From: Bigelowiella natans CCMP2755
Taxonomy: Eukaryota; Cercozoa; Chlorarachniophyceae
Length of the DNA stretch: 64,000 nucleotides
Assembly: GCA_000320545.1 (NCBI GenBank)
Contig: ADNK01000427.1
Coordinates: 239,001 to 303,000, forward strand
Reading direction: 5' to 3'
Position 1 is the first letter of the stretch, and each line of letters opens with the position of its first letter. Below are positions 24,528-35,700 of the stretch, one piece after another. The notes below the pieces were generated by a model. That model worked only from the letters and a program-made list of their open reading frames with translations, did not search any database and was not told the DNA's origin. The translations under genes and the position numbers were made by a program.

Positions 24528-25229
24528 TTAACTTTGAGCTTTGGGCACTATCTTCATCTCATTACCGTCAGAACATTTTACTTCAGAATTTGATGCTTTA
24601 GAGTTTAATGACTCAGCCCGAGTATAGAATGCTCCAAAAATTGTTGCTAACATAAGCAGGACGGAGATGAGCCAAACAGGAATAGAAATGATGGCAAGAT
24701 TGAGTTCTTCCTCCATTCTTTCCTTTGTTTCTTCATAACTCGGCGTAGTTCCATTTACACCTCCATCTATAAACAATTTTTTCTTGCAATCCAAAACAAT
24801 TTCTTGAACAACTACGATATTAACGGCTATTGTGACCAATGAATATATAGCAAAAGTAAAATCCATGATGAGAATGCAGATATAAAATCGCCATCTTCTT
24901 GTGACATCTGTGGCAGTCTCAACCGTGTCTTTCCTTAACTTAGATTGGTAAGCTACTGAAATACAAAGTACTGCTATTGTACACACGAAAAGAGACCCAA
25001 AGCCGAATTGAACCAGTGAATAGTAAACACTCCAATAATTCTTAAATTTGCCACACTGGTACAGCTCTACGTAGTAGTCAGGGTTTGGAATCGAGAAGCC
25101 GGAAGCAAGAATTAATCCAATGATAATCCCACCCAACTCGAAATTCTTCATCCAGGCTTGCCGGGGAACAAGAATGATTGCATCATAAAGATATTTGAAG
25201 AACTGCTGTTGACACCAGCGGCAGCACAT
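24528..25229 (-). CDS. Intronless four-pass membrane protein of unknown family
   Basis: A single frame of 233 residues with ATG at 25229 and stop at 24528. I do not recognise the family. Seen: a cysteine-rich N-terminus (MCCRWCQQQFF), which could be lipid-modified; four hydrophobic segments at about residues 30-48 (ELGGIIIGLILASGFSI), 70-93 (FGSLFVCTIAVLCISVAY), 112-140 (ILIMDFTFAIYSLVTIAVNI) and 176-202 (SIPVWLISVLLMLATIFGAF); a loop with Cys and two Tyr after the first span (YYVELYQCGKF); a larger loop with CKKK and NGT glycosylation-type sequon before the last span; and a hydrophilic lysine-containing tail. The four-pass plan resembles tetraspanin/claudin-like proteins, but no CCG or W-LW-C-C signature is present. 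It lies alone between two repeat-rich spacers. Confidence 0.82.
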   Translation of the reverse strand: MCCRWCQQQFFKYLYDAIILVPRQAWMKNFELGGIIIGLILASGFSIPNPDYYVELYQCGKFKNYWSVYYSLVQFGFGSLFVCTIAVLCISVAYQSKLRKDTVETATDVTRRWRFYICILIMDFTFAIYSLVTIAVNIVVVQEIVLDCKKKLFIDGGVNGTTPSYEETKERMEEELNLAIISIPVWLISVLLMLATIFGAFYTRAESLNSKASNSEVKCSDGNEMKIVPKAQS

Positions 25230-25957
25230 TACTCAACTCGGTTTGAAATATTCAGCCAAGTGCCGATGGACCGGGGGGGCGGTGGAGGATTGTTGGCGGC
25301 GGGGATCGGTAAGGGTGGCAGGAACTATAACCTATAGTCCCGTGCTGAGGATGGGGGGGGGGAGAGCATCTGAGGGATTTGAGTATTCGCGACGGTTACG
25401 AGGCGAGTTGTGCATTGACACGGTTTGGGCTACCGCTTGGACCGAATAAGGGCATTTTTGTGTTAAGACAGCTTATTTTTGTTGTCGCAAGAACCAGATC
25501 GGGAAGAGAGAACGGAACGCTCTCCTAGAACGCTTGCTCTCGGAAGCACATCGGGAATGGTTGTGCATGCTGCAGGTGGAGGCCGGCCGACCCAACCCAC
25601 ACGCCTTGATGTTATGATTGTGATGTGTTGGTGTGGATACGAGCAGGCGAATGGTCTCATCCCCTTGTGTTGTTCCTGATAGTGCTCGGTAGTGCCAGCT
25701 CAATAATGGTTTCGATGCCGATAGCGCCTGATTTGAAACGATTTGTCTTTGGTAATGAGTGCTGGTGGATGTGGTGGGAGTGGTCTGGGTTGCATCTCTC
25801 CACACTGCAGAAAACTATGATCCCGGAGTAGGTGAGATCATCGCCACCAGCCGCTTGTAGACCTCCTGGTCTGACTAATATATTTTATTTTTTGAATACA
25901 ACCCGCAGATCCATTTCGTGCAGTCTCTTTCGCCTAATATGGGGGATTTCCTGATAG

Positions 25958-26011
<54 letters not shown>

Positions 26012-26638
26012 AAATTAAACTTCCAGGTGGTAGCCTTGCTCACGCACCATGAAATGCAAGTCATGGAGTGTGCAGCATTGTGCAGCGCTTTAGAATGGCC
26101 ACTGAATGTTTGTGGCAAGCGGTTGGCGACCAAACGGTCGTCTGTGTCTATTATCTGAAATTTTGTACTTATGTCATTAAACCCGTCTCATCTGCGTATG
26201 ATCTTATCTATCAAAGTTTTGCAGCATTGCTTAAGATTGGCTGCGTGGTCCGCTTTCAGGGCGTGTACGTGCATGTGCACTTGCAGAGCTTGGTATGAAA
26301 CTTGGGTGCAGATGCAAAGCAGTGTGCAATGAGTGCAGTAACCACATTGCATTGACTCCAACAATGACGCAAAAGCGTGCGACGCTCACTAGCTTTTATG
26401 CAAAGTTCTATATCTGAATGTAGCAGCTAGGCTCTGTGGAAGCAAGCCTTCTCGCAAGTGACAAATCATTAATCTAATTTGGTCAATCAAACAAGCTTCT
26501 CTCAACTGTACTCATTCACACAATGATATCCAAAATTTTCTAAGAGGGGCGAATGGACACCGATGCTCACAAAAGCAGACCGACGAAGAGCATGTGCGTG
26601 ATGAAGCATTCTGACAGTAACAGATGCTATTCTTCGTT
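25230..26638. other. Intergenic spacer
   Basis: Upstream of the four-pass protein and downstream of the PP2C gene. It holds an (AT)n tract at about 25960-26009 and, from 26050 to 26640, TGCAGCATTG/CATGCA-type words. No exon could be supported. Confidence 0.5.
25960..26009. repeat. (AT)n microsatellite
   Basis: About 25 AT units in the spacer upstream of the four-pass membrane protein gene. Confidence 0.9.
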
Positions 26639-27294
26639 TCAGAAGTTGTAATCTCCCCTAACTATAGCAACGACCGCAGTGATGTCGTCACGCTTGCCGC
26701 CTCTCACTTTGTAACCAAGCGCACGTTTCCAACGAGGAAGCGTTTCTTTTGTCATTGAACGCGACCAAGGCGTACGCGCGTTCGGTCGGAGCGACATCTT
26801 GAACGCCTCGTCCACAAGAGCGCGTGCAACGTCCTGGAGGTCCCTGATTAACGAGGAAGAAGAAGAAGAATGATGGGAACAACAAAACCAGAGAGTGAGG
26901 GAAAACGCTGCAAGGTTTAAGAAGCTACTAAACTGCTGCTTTAGAAATGTACATTTCATTCTGCTTGTCGTAGCAGTAGCAGCAGTAGTAGTACAGAAAT
27001 TTGCTTCTGCTCCTTGCTACCACATGCCATCATAATCATCATCAACAACCCACCCAACTATCATCGGTAAAGCTCTACTACTACTACCACTACTGCTGCT
27101 GCTACTACTACCTGCCATCATCAATGGACTGGGTCACGAGCTTAGCGACTTTTCGTTCAGACATGTTATCGAACACTCCATCCGTGGCGGCCACGATGAC
27201 GTCTCCCTCTCTAACAGGAACGCTGTACACCTAGTTGTTGTTAAGTTGTTGTTAAGTCGTTGTTACGGGGGTAAACATATACTCAGTATCTCAA

Positions 27295-27333
<39 letters not shown>

Positions 27334-27639
27334 GATCGTGGTAGTTCTCACGAATAGCATTGCGGTATTCTGAGACTTGCGCGCAGACAGCTTGTGACTC
27401 GAGGAGGGAGAAATAAGGTGGGGGGGACGGGGGTGGGGGGAGGGCGCGACTGTGAGTGTTGATTTTTGTCGATCGTATGTCTAGTACGCACGTCTGCATC
27501 TTCGGCCGAATTGCAGCATTCTTCTAATTCTTGATTTCCCTGTAGCATGAAAGTGATATAAATAACAACGAACTGCGAATCTCATCGCTTCAACTGTCAA
27601 TTCAGTGTCAGAAAGCTACCACACATTGGACAAACGACC

Positions 27640-27678
<39 letters not shown>

Positions 27679-27852
27679 ATGGATGTACTACTTTTGGCAC
27701 TCACAGAGCTCTCACCACAAAAACAGGTATCAGATAAGAAGAATACTGATGGTGAAAATGTCCCACGTCGCTAGCAGTTTTGCGTTCAAAAAGCGGTATA
27801 TCACTACTTCTACTATCACTACTTCTACTACTACTACTTCTTCTTCTTCTGA

Positions 27853-27884
<32 letters not shown>

Positions 27885-28614
27885 TTCTGACTACCAGTTG
27901 GTATGGCATGTTGAATTCATACGTTTGTGGCCTAGATCGAGCGATTTCTTTCCCTGCGACACAGCCGACAAGGGCATGGGAATGGAAGCAGCCAATCATG
28001 GCAACGAGCAGTAGGGAGGGGGGGAGGGGAGGGGGAGGGTGAGGATGAGGGGGGAATATCTTGTCAGAGTGCTGAGTGTTCGTTGCGAATCATCCCCAGT
28101 ATTGATACTACCATCGGATGTAAAGAGATCATAGTTTGCAGCAGCAGCAGTAGCAGTAGCAGCAGTAGAACAAGAGAACGAACAACAGTGGGTGGGGGGG
28201 GGGTAACCATTTCGAAGCACAAGAAAGCCAGAATCGCCTAGATTTGCTGCCGAGAGCAGCATAGAGGTCTTATTGAGGGACAACACGGTTGCCGTCGTTG
28301 TTCCCGGTTTCTGACCGAACATGCCACGAGGAGGAGGAGGAGGAGGAGGAGGAGGAGGAGGAGGAGGGGGGGGGGGGAGCAGCAGCAGCAGAGAAATTAT
28401 GAACTCGCTCACAATATTCATCTCCCCAACGGTCGTGTCGTATGCGGGTGATACACATGCATAGAATCCGTACGATTGAAAGGCGTAGTTGGAATGCTTC
28501 TATATGTTGGCAAGAGGAAAACATTCAATCAGCAGCAGCAGTAGCACACCTTCGTTGTCGCCTGGGCGAAGCGCATGGCCTTCACCGGAGTCAACGCACT
28601 GTTGGCCTCTAGAA

Positions 28615-28654
<40 letters not shown>

Positions 28655-29370
28655 TGAGATCAGGAGGAGCAGGGGGGGGGGGGTAAGAAGAGGAGAGATC
28701 TGTCGGAATAATAGGCAACAAGCCAACGCTGAAAAAGGAGAAGCGGCATCACCTTCAAGCGTCATTGCCTCCTTCGTTACGAACATGAAATGTTTGGAAT
28801 AATCTCCAGAATCAACCCCCACATCTCGCCAGCCCCCGACCTAAAAAAAAAGGAATGCCACAGCCGCCGTTGCACGCACGAAGATGAACACCACAGCGCA
28901 ATCAGCAAGCCTTACCGACGATGTGTAGATAAGATGATGATGAGTAGTAGCACGGTCAGTCACAGTGATGACAAAAGGCGTGGTGGTGGTGGTGGTGGTG
29001 AGGAGTTTTTATCAGAATACAAACAGAACACCAAGATCTTCCTACACGCCGCACTTGTCATCATCATCATCATCAATCACACTTTCTACTACACTACTAC
29101 TACTACTACTACTACTGCTACTACCCCGTCTGCAATTCCTATTGCGCTCGCTCTCTCAAGATAGCCAGAATAGTATGACCAAAAGTCATCCTTCTCCAAT
29201 TCAAGGTCAAAGGACGATAACCCCTGGTTCTCGAAACGATTCAGAAGGAAAAATGCATCCTAGGAGGAGGAGGAGGAGGGGGGGGGGGGAGAGAAGGAGG
29301 AAGAGAAGGAGATGAAGGAGGAGAAGGAGGAGATCTGCCAACAACTATACACGCAGCATATATTGCTCAT

Positions 29371-29442
<72 letters not shown>

Positions 29443-30693
29443 GGGGAAGGGAAAGGGAAAGAGAAAGAGACATACATCGCCCATTTGCTCCTTCTCCCTG
29501 ATAGTATTGGCCTTCTCGGAATCCGAGTTTTGTGGGATGTACAAGCCAGGACGGCGAATAAACGTTTTTGGCCTCCCAAAGACAGCAGCATCCAAGGAGA
29601 AAATGGGAGTGGGTAACTCTACCATACAGAACAACAACAACGAAAACGACGAAGACGCACGCATATCATATCCCGAGTATGCACACACGCGGGCAAGTCC
29701 AACGTGCGTTTGTACATATGTTATGGGCGTTCATGTGTGTGTGTGTGTGTGATTTTCTCATCAAAAACTGTGCTGGTTAGGTTGTGCGATTCTACCATGC
29801 TTTCACATGATAATTCAGCATGCAAAGAAGTGTTGTTGCTGGTGGTGGTGGTGGTGGTGGTAGTGTGTCAAACCCTACTCAAGATAGAAGATAGTAGTAG
29901 TAGCAGCAGTAATAGAAGTAGTAGAGGTTGCAGTATCATCATCATCAGCAGCAGCAGCTGGGAACACAACCTCTTTTAATCCGCACGGTGTAGATTCTCT
30001 CCTGGGAACCTCCGTTTGGGGATGAGACAATCACTTTCACGACTTTCATCGTCAGAGTAGAAGTCACCGCTCGATCGCGCGCTGCAATCTAATTAGGAAT
30101 CATGGTAACGATGACGGTGATGATGATGACGATGATGATGATTAGAAGGAGGAGGAGGAGTATGCCACACTGTAAAGAACATGCACCTTTATCACAGCTT
30201 CTTCTTGGTTAATGTCTCCTATCCGAACTTTCGCTAATGTATTCACCAAATAGGGAGGAGAAGGAGGAGGAGGAGAAGGGATTAGAATATCATGATGCAG
30301 ATATATCAAATTAAAGCTACAAATGATACTCGCAAGAAAGATCCCCCCCCCTCTCTCTCTCTCTCTCTTTGTGGCACATATGTTGCGTCTTTCTTGGCCA
30401 AGCTCCCTCATATATTGATTGCCATGCCTCCCCCCTCCCCCCCCCCTGATACTGATGCCGCTATAACTACTACTACTACTACTGGTGCTGCTGCTGCTGC
30501 TGCTGCTGCTGCTCCTACCATTTCTATGCTTCGGTTTTGGAAGAAAGGTAACTGAGCTGGCAGAATCTGGGATCTCGAGCAGATACTCTGCTCGATCTGG
30601 GGAGAACCGAGGGGACAGCTGGCCTTCACTCACATCCAGCGCTATGAAGGAATGAACGAATGTGTGTGTGTGTGTGTGTGTGTGTGAAATGGA

Positions 30694-30736
<43 letters not shown>

Positions 30737-30886
30737 CGATGTACTGATAACAAAAATGATTGAGGGGTGGTAGACAGAGAGGAAATGATGATGAGGATGA
30801 TGATGGAGATGATGACTCTTTATACGACGAACGCACACATGACTGCCAACGAAAATGAAGCGGTGGACGTTTTAAGTGTTTTGTGT

Positions 30887-30931
<45 letters not shown>

Positions 30932-31152
30932 TCTCTCTCTCTGTGTGTGTGTTAGTGTAGCTCCGATGTGATACCTTTGAGCTGTGTTTTATAGCTTCCA
31001 TTCAAGCGGGGGTTGCGAGAGAACAACAAAATAAGAGAGACCACAGCCGCCACCTATTTATTTGTTTTGTTTCGTATATGCATGGATGATGAGAACACAC
31101 ACACACACACACACATGCACACACACACGGCATTACTACTATAACTACTACA

Positions 31153-31185
<33 letters not shown>

Positions 31186-31263
31186 GCTACTAGTACCGAC
31201 CCTCGTGCTCGGCGATGTTTCCAAATGTGATAAGGCGTTATCGAAGAGAGAGCGGAAAGCCAT
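26639..31263 (-). CDS. PTC7-type PP2C phosphatase with N-terminal membrane helix and cadherin-like beta-sandwich
   Basis: Metal-dependent Ser/Thr phosphatase of the PTC7/PPTC7 branch. Exons with matching phases: 31263-31201 (starts MAFRSLFDNALSHLE), 31053-30975, 30641-30519, 30233-30187, 30088-29971, 29618-29476, 29259-29125, 28840-28753, 28608-28550; then about 28306-28207, 27968-27905, 27545-27495, 27234-27115 and the last ending at 26639. Seen in order: hydrophobic segment VAAVVSLILLFS (residues about 22-33); a cadherin-like beta-sandwich signature LDVSEGQLSPRFSPDRAEYL closing with SQERIYTVRIKRG; then PP2C motifs GDDAFF, AIGIADG joined to VGGWRDVGVD, PGTTTATVLSL, ANLGDSGFLVLRNG, SRPQTYEFNMPYQL, DVIVAATDGVFDN and the C-terminal GGKRDDITAVVAIV. 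The metal-binding aspartates (DDAFF, IADGVGG, TDG, RDD) are present. Yeast Ptc7 is mitochondrial or nuclear-envelope; here the helix suggests membrane anchoring. One short exon between 28550 and 28306 may be missing from my model. Confidence 0.88.
27297..27332. repeat. (CTG)n trinucleotide repeat in a PP2C intron
   Basis: About twelve CTG units, in an intron of the minus-strand phosphatase gene (CAG on the coding strand). Not translated in the exon model. Confidence 0.85.
27640..29447. repeat. Intronic microsatellite cluster of the PP2C gene
   Basis: Includes CA at about 27640-27676, (ACT)n near 27815-27885, GGA/poly-G near 28330-28377, CA at about 28616-28651, (CTA)n near 29092-29117, and CA-GA-G at about 29374-29447. 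Exons lie between them. Confidence 0.85.
30660..31190. repeat. Intronic microsatellite cluster at the 5' end of the PP2C gene
   Basis: GT at about 30660-30687, GA at about 30697-30731, TC/GT at about 30891-30951, CA at about 31096-31128 and (CTA)n at about 31134-31190, filling the first two introns. Confidence 0.85.
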
Positions 31264-31503
31264 TTTGAACGCAGTGTATCGGAGAGATCCCTATTATGGC
31301 ACAAGCACAAGGCCATCTCAAAAAAAATGTCCTCAAACACCAACAACTAGTCAACGTCCTCGTTAGTATGTTTTGTCCGTCTCTTTTGTTTTGTGGCAGC
31401 TCCAATGCCCATCTCGCCGACCTTTGGGGAATCGTCGAGCCTGTAAATCATCATCCAAGCATTTATAATATTCAGATGATTTGCTTCACGCGTGTAGTTA
31501 GTC

Positions 31504-31543
<40 letters not shown>

Positions 31544-32723
31544 TATGTGTTTTTGTGTGGTTTGCTGATGGTGTATGCGATCATAGGATTGCATATGTTC
31601 CAAAAAACCCGAAACATTGTCACCATACAGGCACGTGTCATACCCTGCCGAATGCCATAAATCGCTGAGAACATCCCAATCCGCTCTGGCAAAGCTCTTG
31701 AGCTGTGCCGGTTTCCTATTAATCGATGTGGTCAAGACCGCAAGCAGGTTTCTCGACGAAGGTGTCCTCTCCCTCCCTCAATATCCCCACCTCGGCAAAT
31801 GCGTAATTACCTTGGCATGGAGGTTTTCGGTATCAGCGCACGAGCGAGTAATAAATTTGGTGCTACGTGGAGACGCGGACGCAGAGCGTGTTTTGTGGTG
31901 GCGGCGGCGCTCGCTCCCTGCGGGGATTGAATGAAAGCTGCCAGCAACACCAGCCAAGACAGCATTGTTGACGCACGTCAACTTCCGAATGGAAGGAGGC
32001 TCGTATTACGTGCTGGTGCGATCGGGGGTAGCCTGATGGGGGTGAGGGGGGGGGGGGGGCAGGATGATGTGGCAAGCTGCTGTCTACGAGTAGGTGCCTT
32101 GCTGCATCCCACACACCCGAACCGAAATATGTCTATTTCAATTCTTGCGGAAAACCCTTGTGTTTATTCCCTGCGACAAGCAAAACAGCGCATACGAGCG
32201 TTCATGTTGGCCATTTGTGTCCGTGGCTCGTGCTCTCTGGAAACGACACGCAGCCACGAACTGCTTGGCGCCAAAAGAGCAGCTGTTGTTGTTGTTTCTG
32301 TTGCCGCTGTTTGCTGCTGGTGCTGGTACGAGTTTATTTGCCCAAAAATCAGGTCTAAACCACTCTTCGTTTCGGGATTGGATTTGGTTGGATGTTTTCG
32401 GGAGTGAATTTTGGCCAGCTTTCCCCCCCCATCTCGCCCCTTATTCCCGAGACTCTCTCGAGACAGACTTCGTTCATCCCCGACAGAATCCGCAGCACTA
32501 AGTTAACACCACGATTGTAGTACCTCCCGTTTTTTTTCCGATGCACTTGCTTTGATGGGTCTGTGGTGCAGACGGTACTGCGTCATGAGCATGTTGCTGT
32601 CGCTCTGAAAGCCACATCCAACGACACGGATTTTATGCTGCGGATCGCAAATAGCAATCACAGCCATCGCAACATAACGCTTTTTGGTGTCGAGCAAAAT
32701 ATCGAACTGGATCTCACGTGAGG
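31264..32723. promoter_or_regulatory. Region between divergent PP2C and DOCK genes
   Basis: About 1.46 kb between the PP2C start (31263, minus) and the DOCK start (32724, plus). It includes a (GT)n tract at about 31503-31537 and several open but unassigned minus-strand frames (for example about 31735-31610, and 32784-32503, which even overlaps DOCK exon 1). Promoters of both genes are presumed here. No exon chain could be built. Confidence 0.35.
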
Positions 32724-32784
32724 ATGGAAGAGCAGCCTCCCCTCCTCTCACAACTCCATGGACGCAGCAGCGACAGATTCTCAC
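32503..32784 (-). other. Open reading frame antisense to the DOCK 5' end (uncertain)
   Basis: A 93-codon open frame without an ATG start. Its central part (QFDILLDTKKRYVAMAVIAI, then CDPQHKIRVVGCGF) looks protein-like rather than random, and an AG precedes it at about 32718. No partner exon or family was found, and it overlaps exon 1 of the plus-strand DOCK gene. It may be an exon of an antisense gene or chance. Confidence 0.25.
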
Positions 32785-35700
32785 GATTCAATCACCAGCA
32801 ACGAAATAGCACCATGCAAAGTTCAGGGCGGGTTTCCGATTTAGCTGCGAGGCCGATGAGGGTATCACGATCACGATGCACATTAGGATTTCATAGTTGC
32901 CAATTCTAATTAATCATTACCTAAAATTCTATAATGTTTATGTTACCACTCATCCAGTCTCAGGGAATGCCTGGGATGGCATCCATCCCACAGCAACCTC
33001 GTGCATTACCTGGAATGTCTTCACCGGTAGACAATAAGCGGCTTTCTCAGTCAAGTCCTGGAGGATACATGCAAACAAACGCTCCTGTTGATCATGGGGG
33101 TTACGACCAAAGGGCTCAACAGCGTAATATTTATGTGTTTAGTTATATAAGGACATGATTACATTTATTCCATTTATTTCAGACTCTGAAGTTGGAGCTC
33201 CTTCACCGCAACCCGTTCATTCCCAAGCTGCAACCTCCGCTCCTTTACCTCATGATTCAAAATTGAGATTTCAGAAAGGATCTCTTGCTTCTGGCTCTAA
33301 ATTCATGAAAAAAGTTCCTGGGGGTGGAAGTCACGGTACAATGCCGACTGAAATAAAGTCAATCGCAGAATCTAAAGGATATCTTCTGCCCGGGGAAACG
33401 AAGAAAGGGTTAGACTGCTATTACCATGTAGGTCTTGCATTAGAAACTTAATCGTTAACCATGTTGTTTAGGTATCAGCTCGATATGCGTGATGCCCGTG
33501 GCGTATATGACGCTTATTCACAAGGAATTGCAAGAAACGCCAGGGCTTTACATAACGTAATCAATGAGGAAGATCAGCTATCTAAGCAAGTTTTCAACTT
33601 GATGCTAGAAGTGCAGATGTCAGCGCAACCTAAGGTGAAAAGCAAAAAGAATAGTATAGGCGTATCTAAGTCAAGATTATTTAGGGAAATATGGAGGTTT
33701 TTGCCAGTGTGTACTCTGGCAAGTTGAAGAGATTCATCAGCGAAGAGTTTTTTTGTGCTTTTGCGAGCACAGGTAATAAAAGCCCTCACCAAAAAAGTTT
33801 CAGCCTGAACAATTGTTGTTTTCGCAGGGAAATTCTTACCTACACAAGATCGAGTTACTCCTTCCTGCATTTTTACTGATTACACACTTGGGGTAAACCT
33901 CTTCAGGCTTAGTTTTCAATGCCTACAAATGAAAACATGTATTTATCTTTGTTTAGGAAATCATACAAGATGAACTATACCTTATCCTCAGAGTGTACTT
34001 AATCAAAGGTACAGTACTTCCCATCAGGCGTATGTAACATCAAATGATTTGTGCGCGTGTGTTGTCTTATTCTTGCAGGTCTTGGAGGCGGAAAAGATAC
34101 TGGTGGCGGTAAGAGATCTGGGAGTTTCGGTAGTGCATCAAATCTAACAAAGGCGGGAACAAAGAAGCCCCTCTATCGAAGGTTGTTCCAAACAATTATC
34201 ATATTTGCACCAATTTACATGAAAATACAATATTATGCTAGGCCTTGTGGTGTTGCTATCCTAGATCTCCCCCCACAGGCAGCGAAGGTTCTCTTTTAAA
34301 ATAAAAACGTTGAAATGTAGCTAAGGATGGCGCCCCTCATATTTAGATCTTAATGATAAATACTTCAAAAAAAATCCGCACGGTAAAATCAATATTTAAG
34401 TGCTTGTGAAGCAAGCCCAAAGCCATATATTTAATGTAGGACCAGGACCTGGCGCTATACGCTCCGAAGGAAGAGAACGATTTCCCATTTCTTCATCAAG
34501 TAAACCAACATGGAAATCTATGACATATCATGGTGATTCTGGAGTTTGTTAGGACATCATAACAGGATCCAGAGAAACAAAATTTATCCTTACAAGTATG
34601 ATTGAAATTGTGCTACTAAGATTTGCTTTCAGATAACATTATTCACTTATGCAGACACATCGGTCAATGTATCTCTTTCGTTGTGGAAAGGCAACACATA
34701 CTCCATCCAATTTCCACGGGTACTAAAATAAGTATGAAAGTAATATCTAGTATTTCTGCAGCTACTCTAGTATCATAAATATCGTTTGAATGACTCGATA
34801 GTTGAACCATTGTAAATGATTAGAGGGATGATTCTCAAAATGTTGGCATGAGCGCTGTGTTTGCGAGGGTTCCCACCCGCAGTTTCTCTGGATCCGATTC
34901 TCCGAAAGGCAGCAGCAGACGCACTAGTTCTCCGAGAAAGTAGGTTTGTGTTTCGTACTCATGACAAACTCTAATTATTCTTTCAATGGCCAGAACCATA
35001 AGCTCATACGGCCCTAGCGACGGTGATTTTCCTTAACAAATTACCATGTCACAACTAATACTGTGGCGAGACAACTATGATTTTTCTCTTACAATTGCAG
35101 CGCCTACCCGTATTGGGATCCAGAATCTGAAAGGAATCGACGCCTCCAACAAGGAATCCAAAATGATGCTTGATGGTAAGGATCGCATCATTTGTTCAGC
35201 ATTTTCCTACTCTGACCTTACATCCAAAAATATAGTCTAACTTTGTCTCGTATTTGCTATAACCCGTAGGCACTTGGTTGGAGCCGCAACCTTGCCCGTA
35301 TGGCGAGATTGATACGAAGCAAGTTAGATATCACCCTTTATTCTGATGTACCGAAGTTAATATACAGTCTACTAGGTTTCCATCATCGCTAAGCGCGGGT
35401 TTCAAGGTTTGTTTAGAACGGGAACAGAGGTCCTAACTTCATACCAGATACTTTGTGTCGCAAATAGGATTTAATTTTCAGATCTACAATTTTAGATTAA
35501 TTCTATCATTGTGACACTTGAAGGAGCTGAGGATGAGAAAGGATGGGTAAACTAATAGTAGTTATGTAGCCCAGAAATAAATCATGTGTGTAAATAAGAT
35601 TCTTTTCTTTTTCAGGAGAAGTTAGGCATCAAGCGTAAAAAGGCAGCAAAAAACATTTTGGTTCGTGCCCAACTTTGTTCTGATGTGACACGTGAACCTA

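Noticed and set aside
27605-28042. Plus-strand frame rich in His-Thr and Thr-Thr
   Set aside because: It is translation of CA and ACT microsatellites lying in PP2C introns.
31600-31735. Minus-strand frame with FARADWDVLSDLWHSAGYD as an upstream exon of the PP2C gene
   Set aside because: The PP2C N-terminus is already explained by an ATG at 31263 joined in phase; no donor and acceptor chain connects this frame.
31931-32501. Plus-strand frames of 158 and 135 codons upstream of DOCK
   Set aside because: Mixed composition, no splice continuity with the DOCK start and no family likeness; probably 5' leader or promoter sequence.
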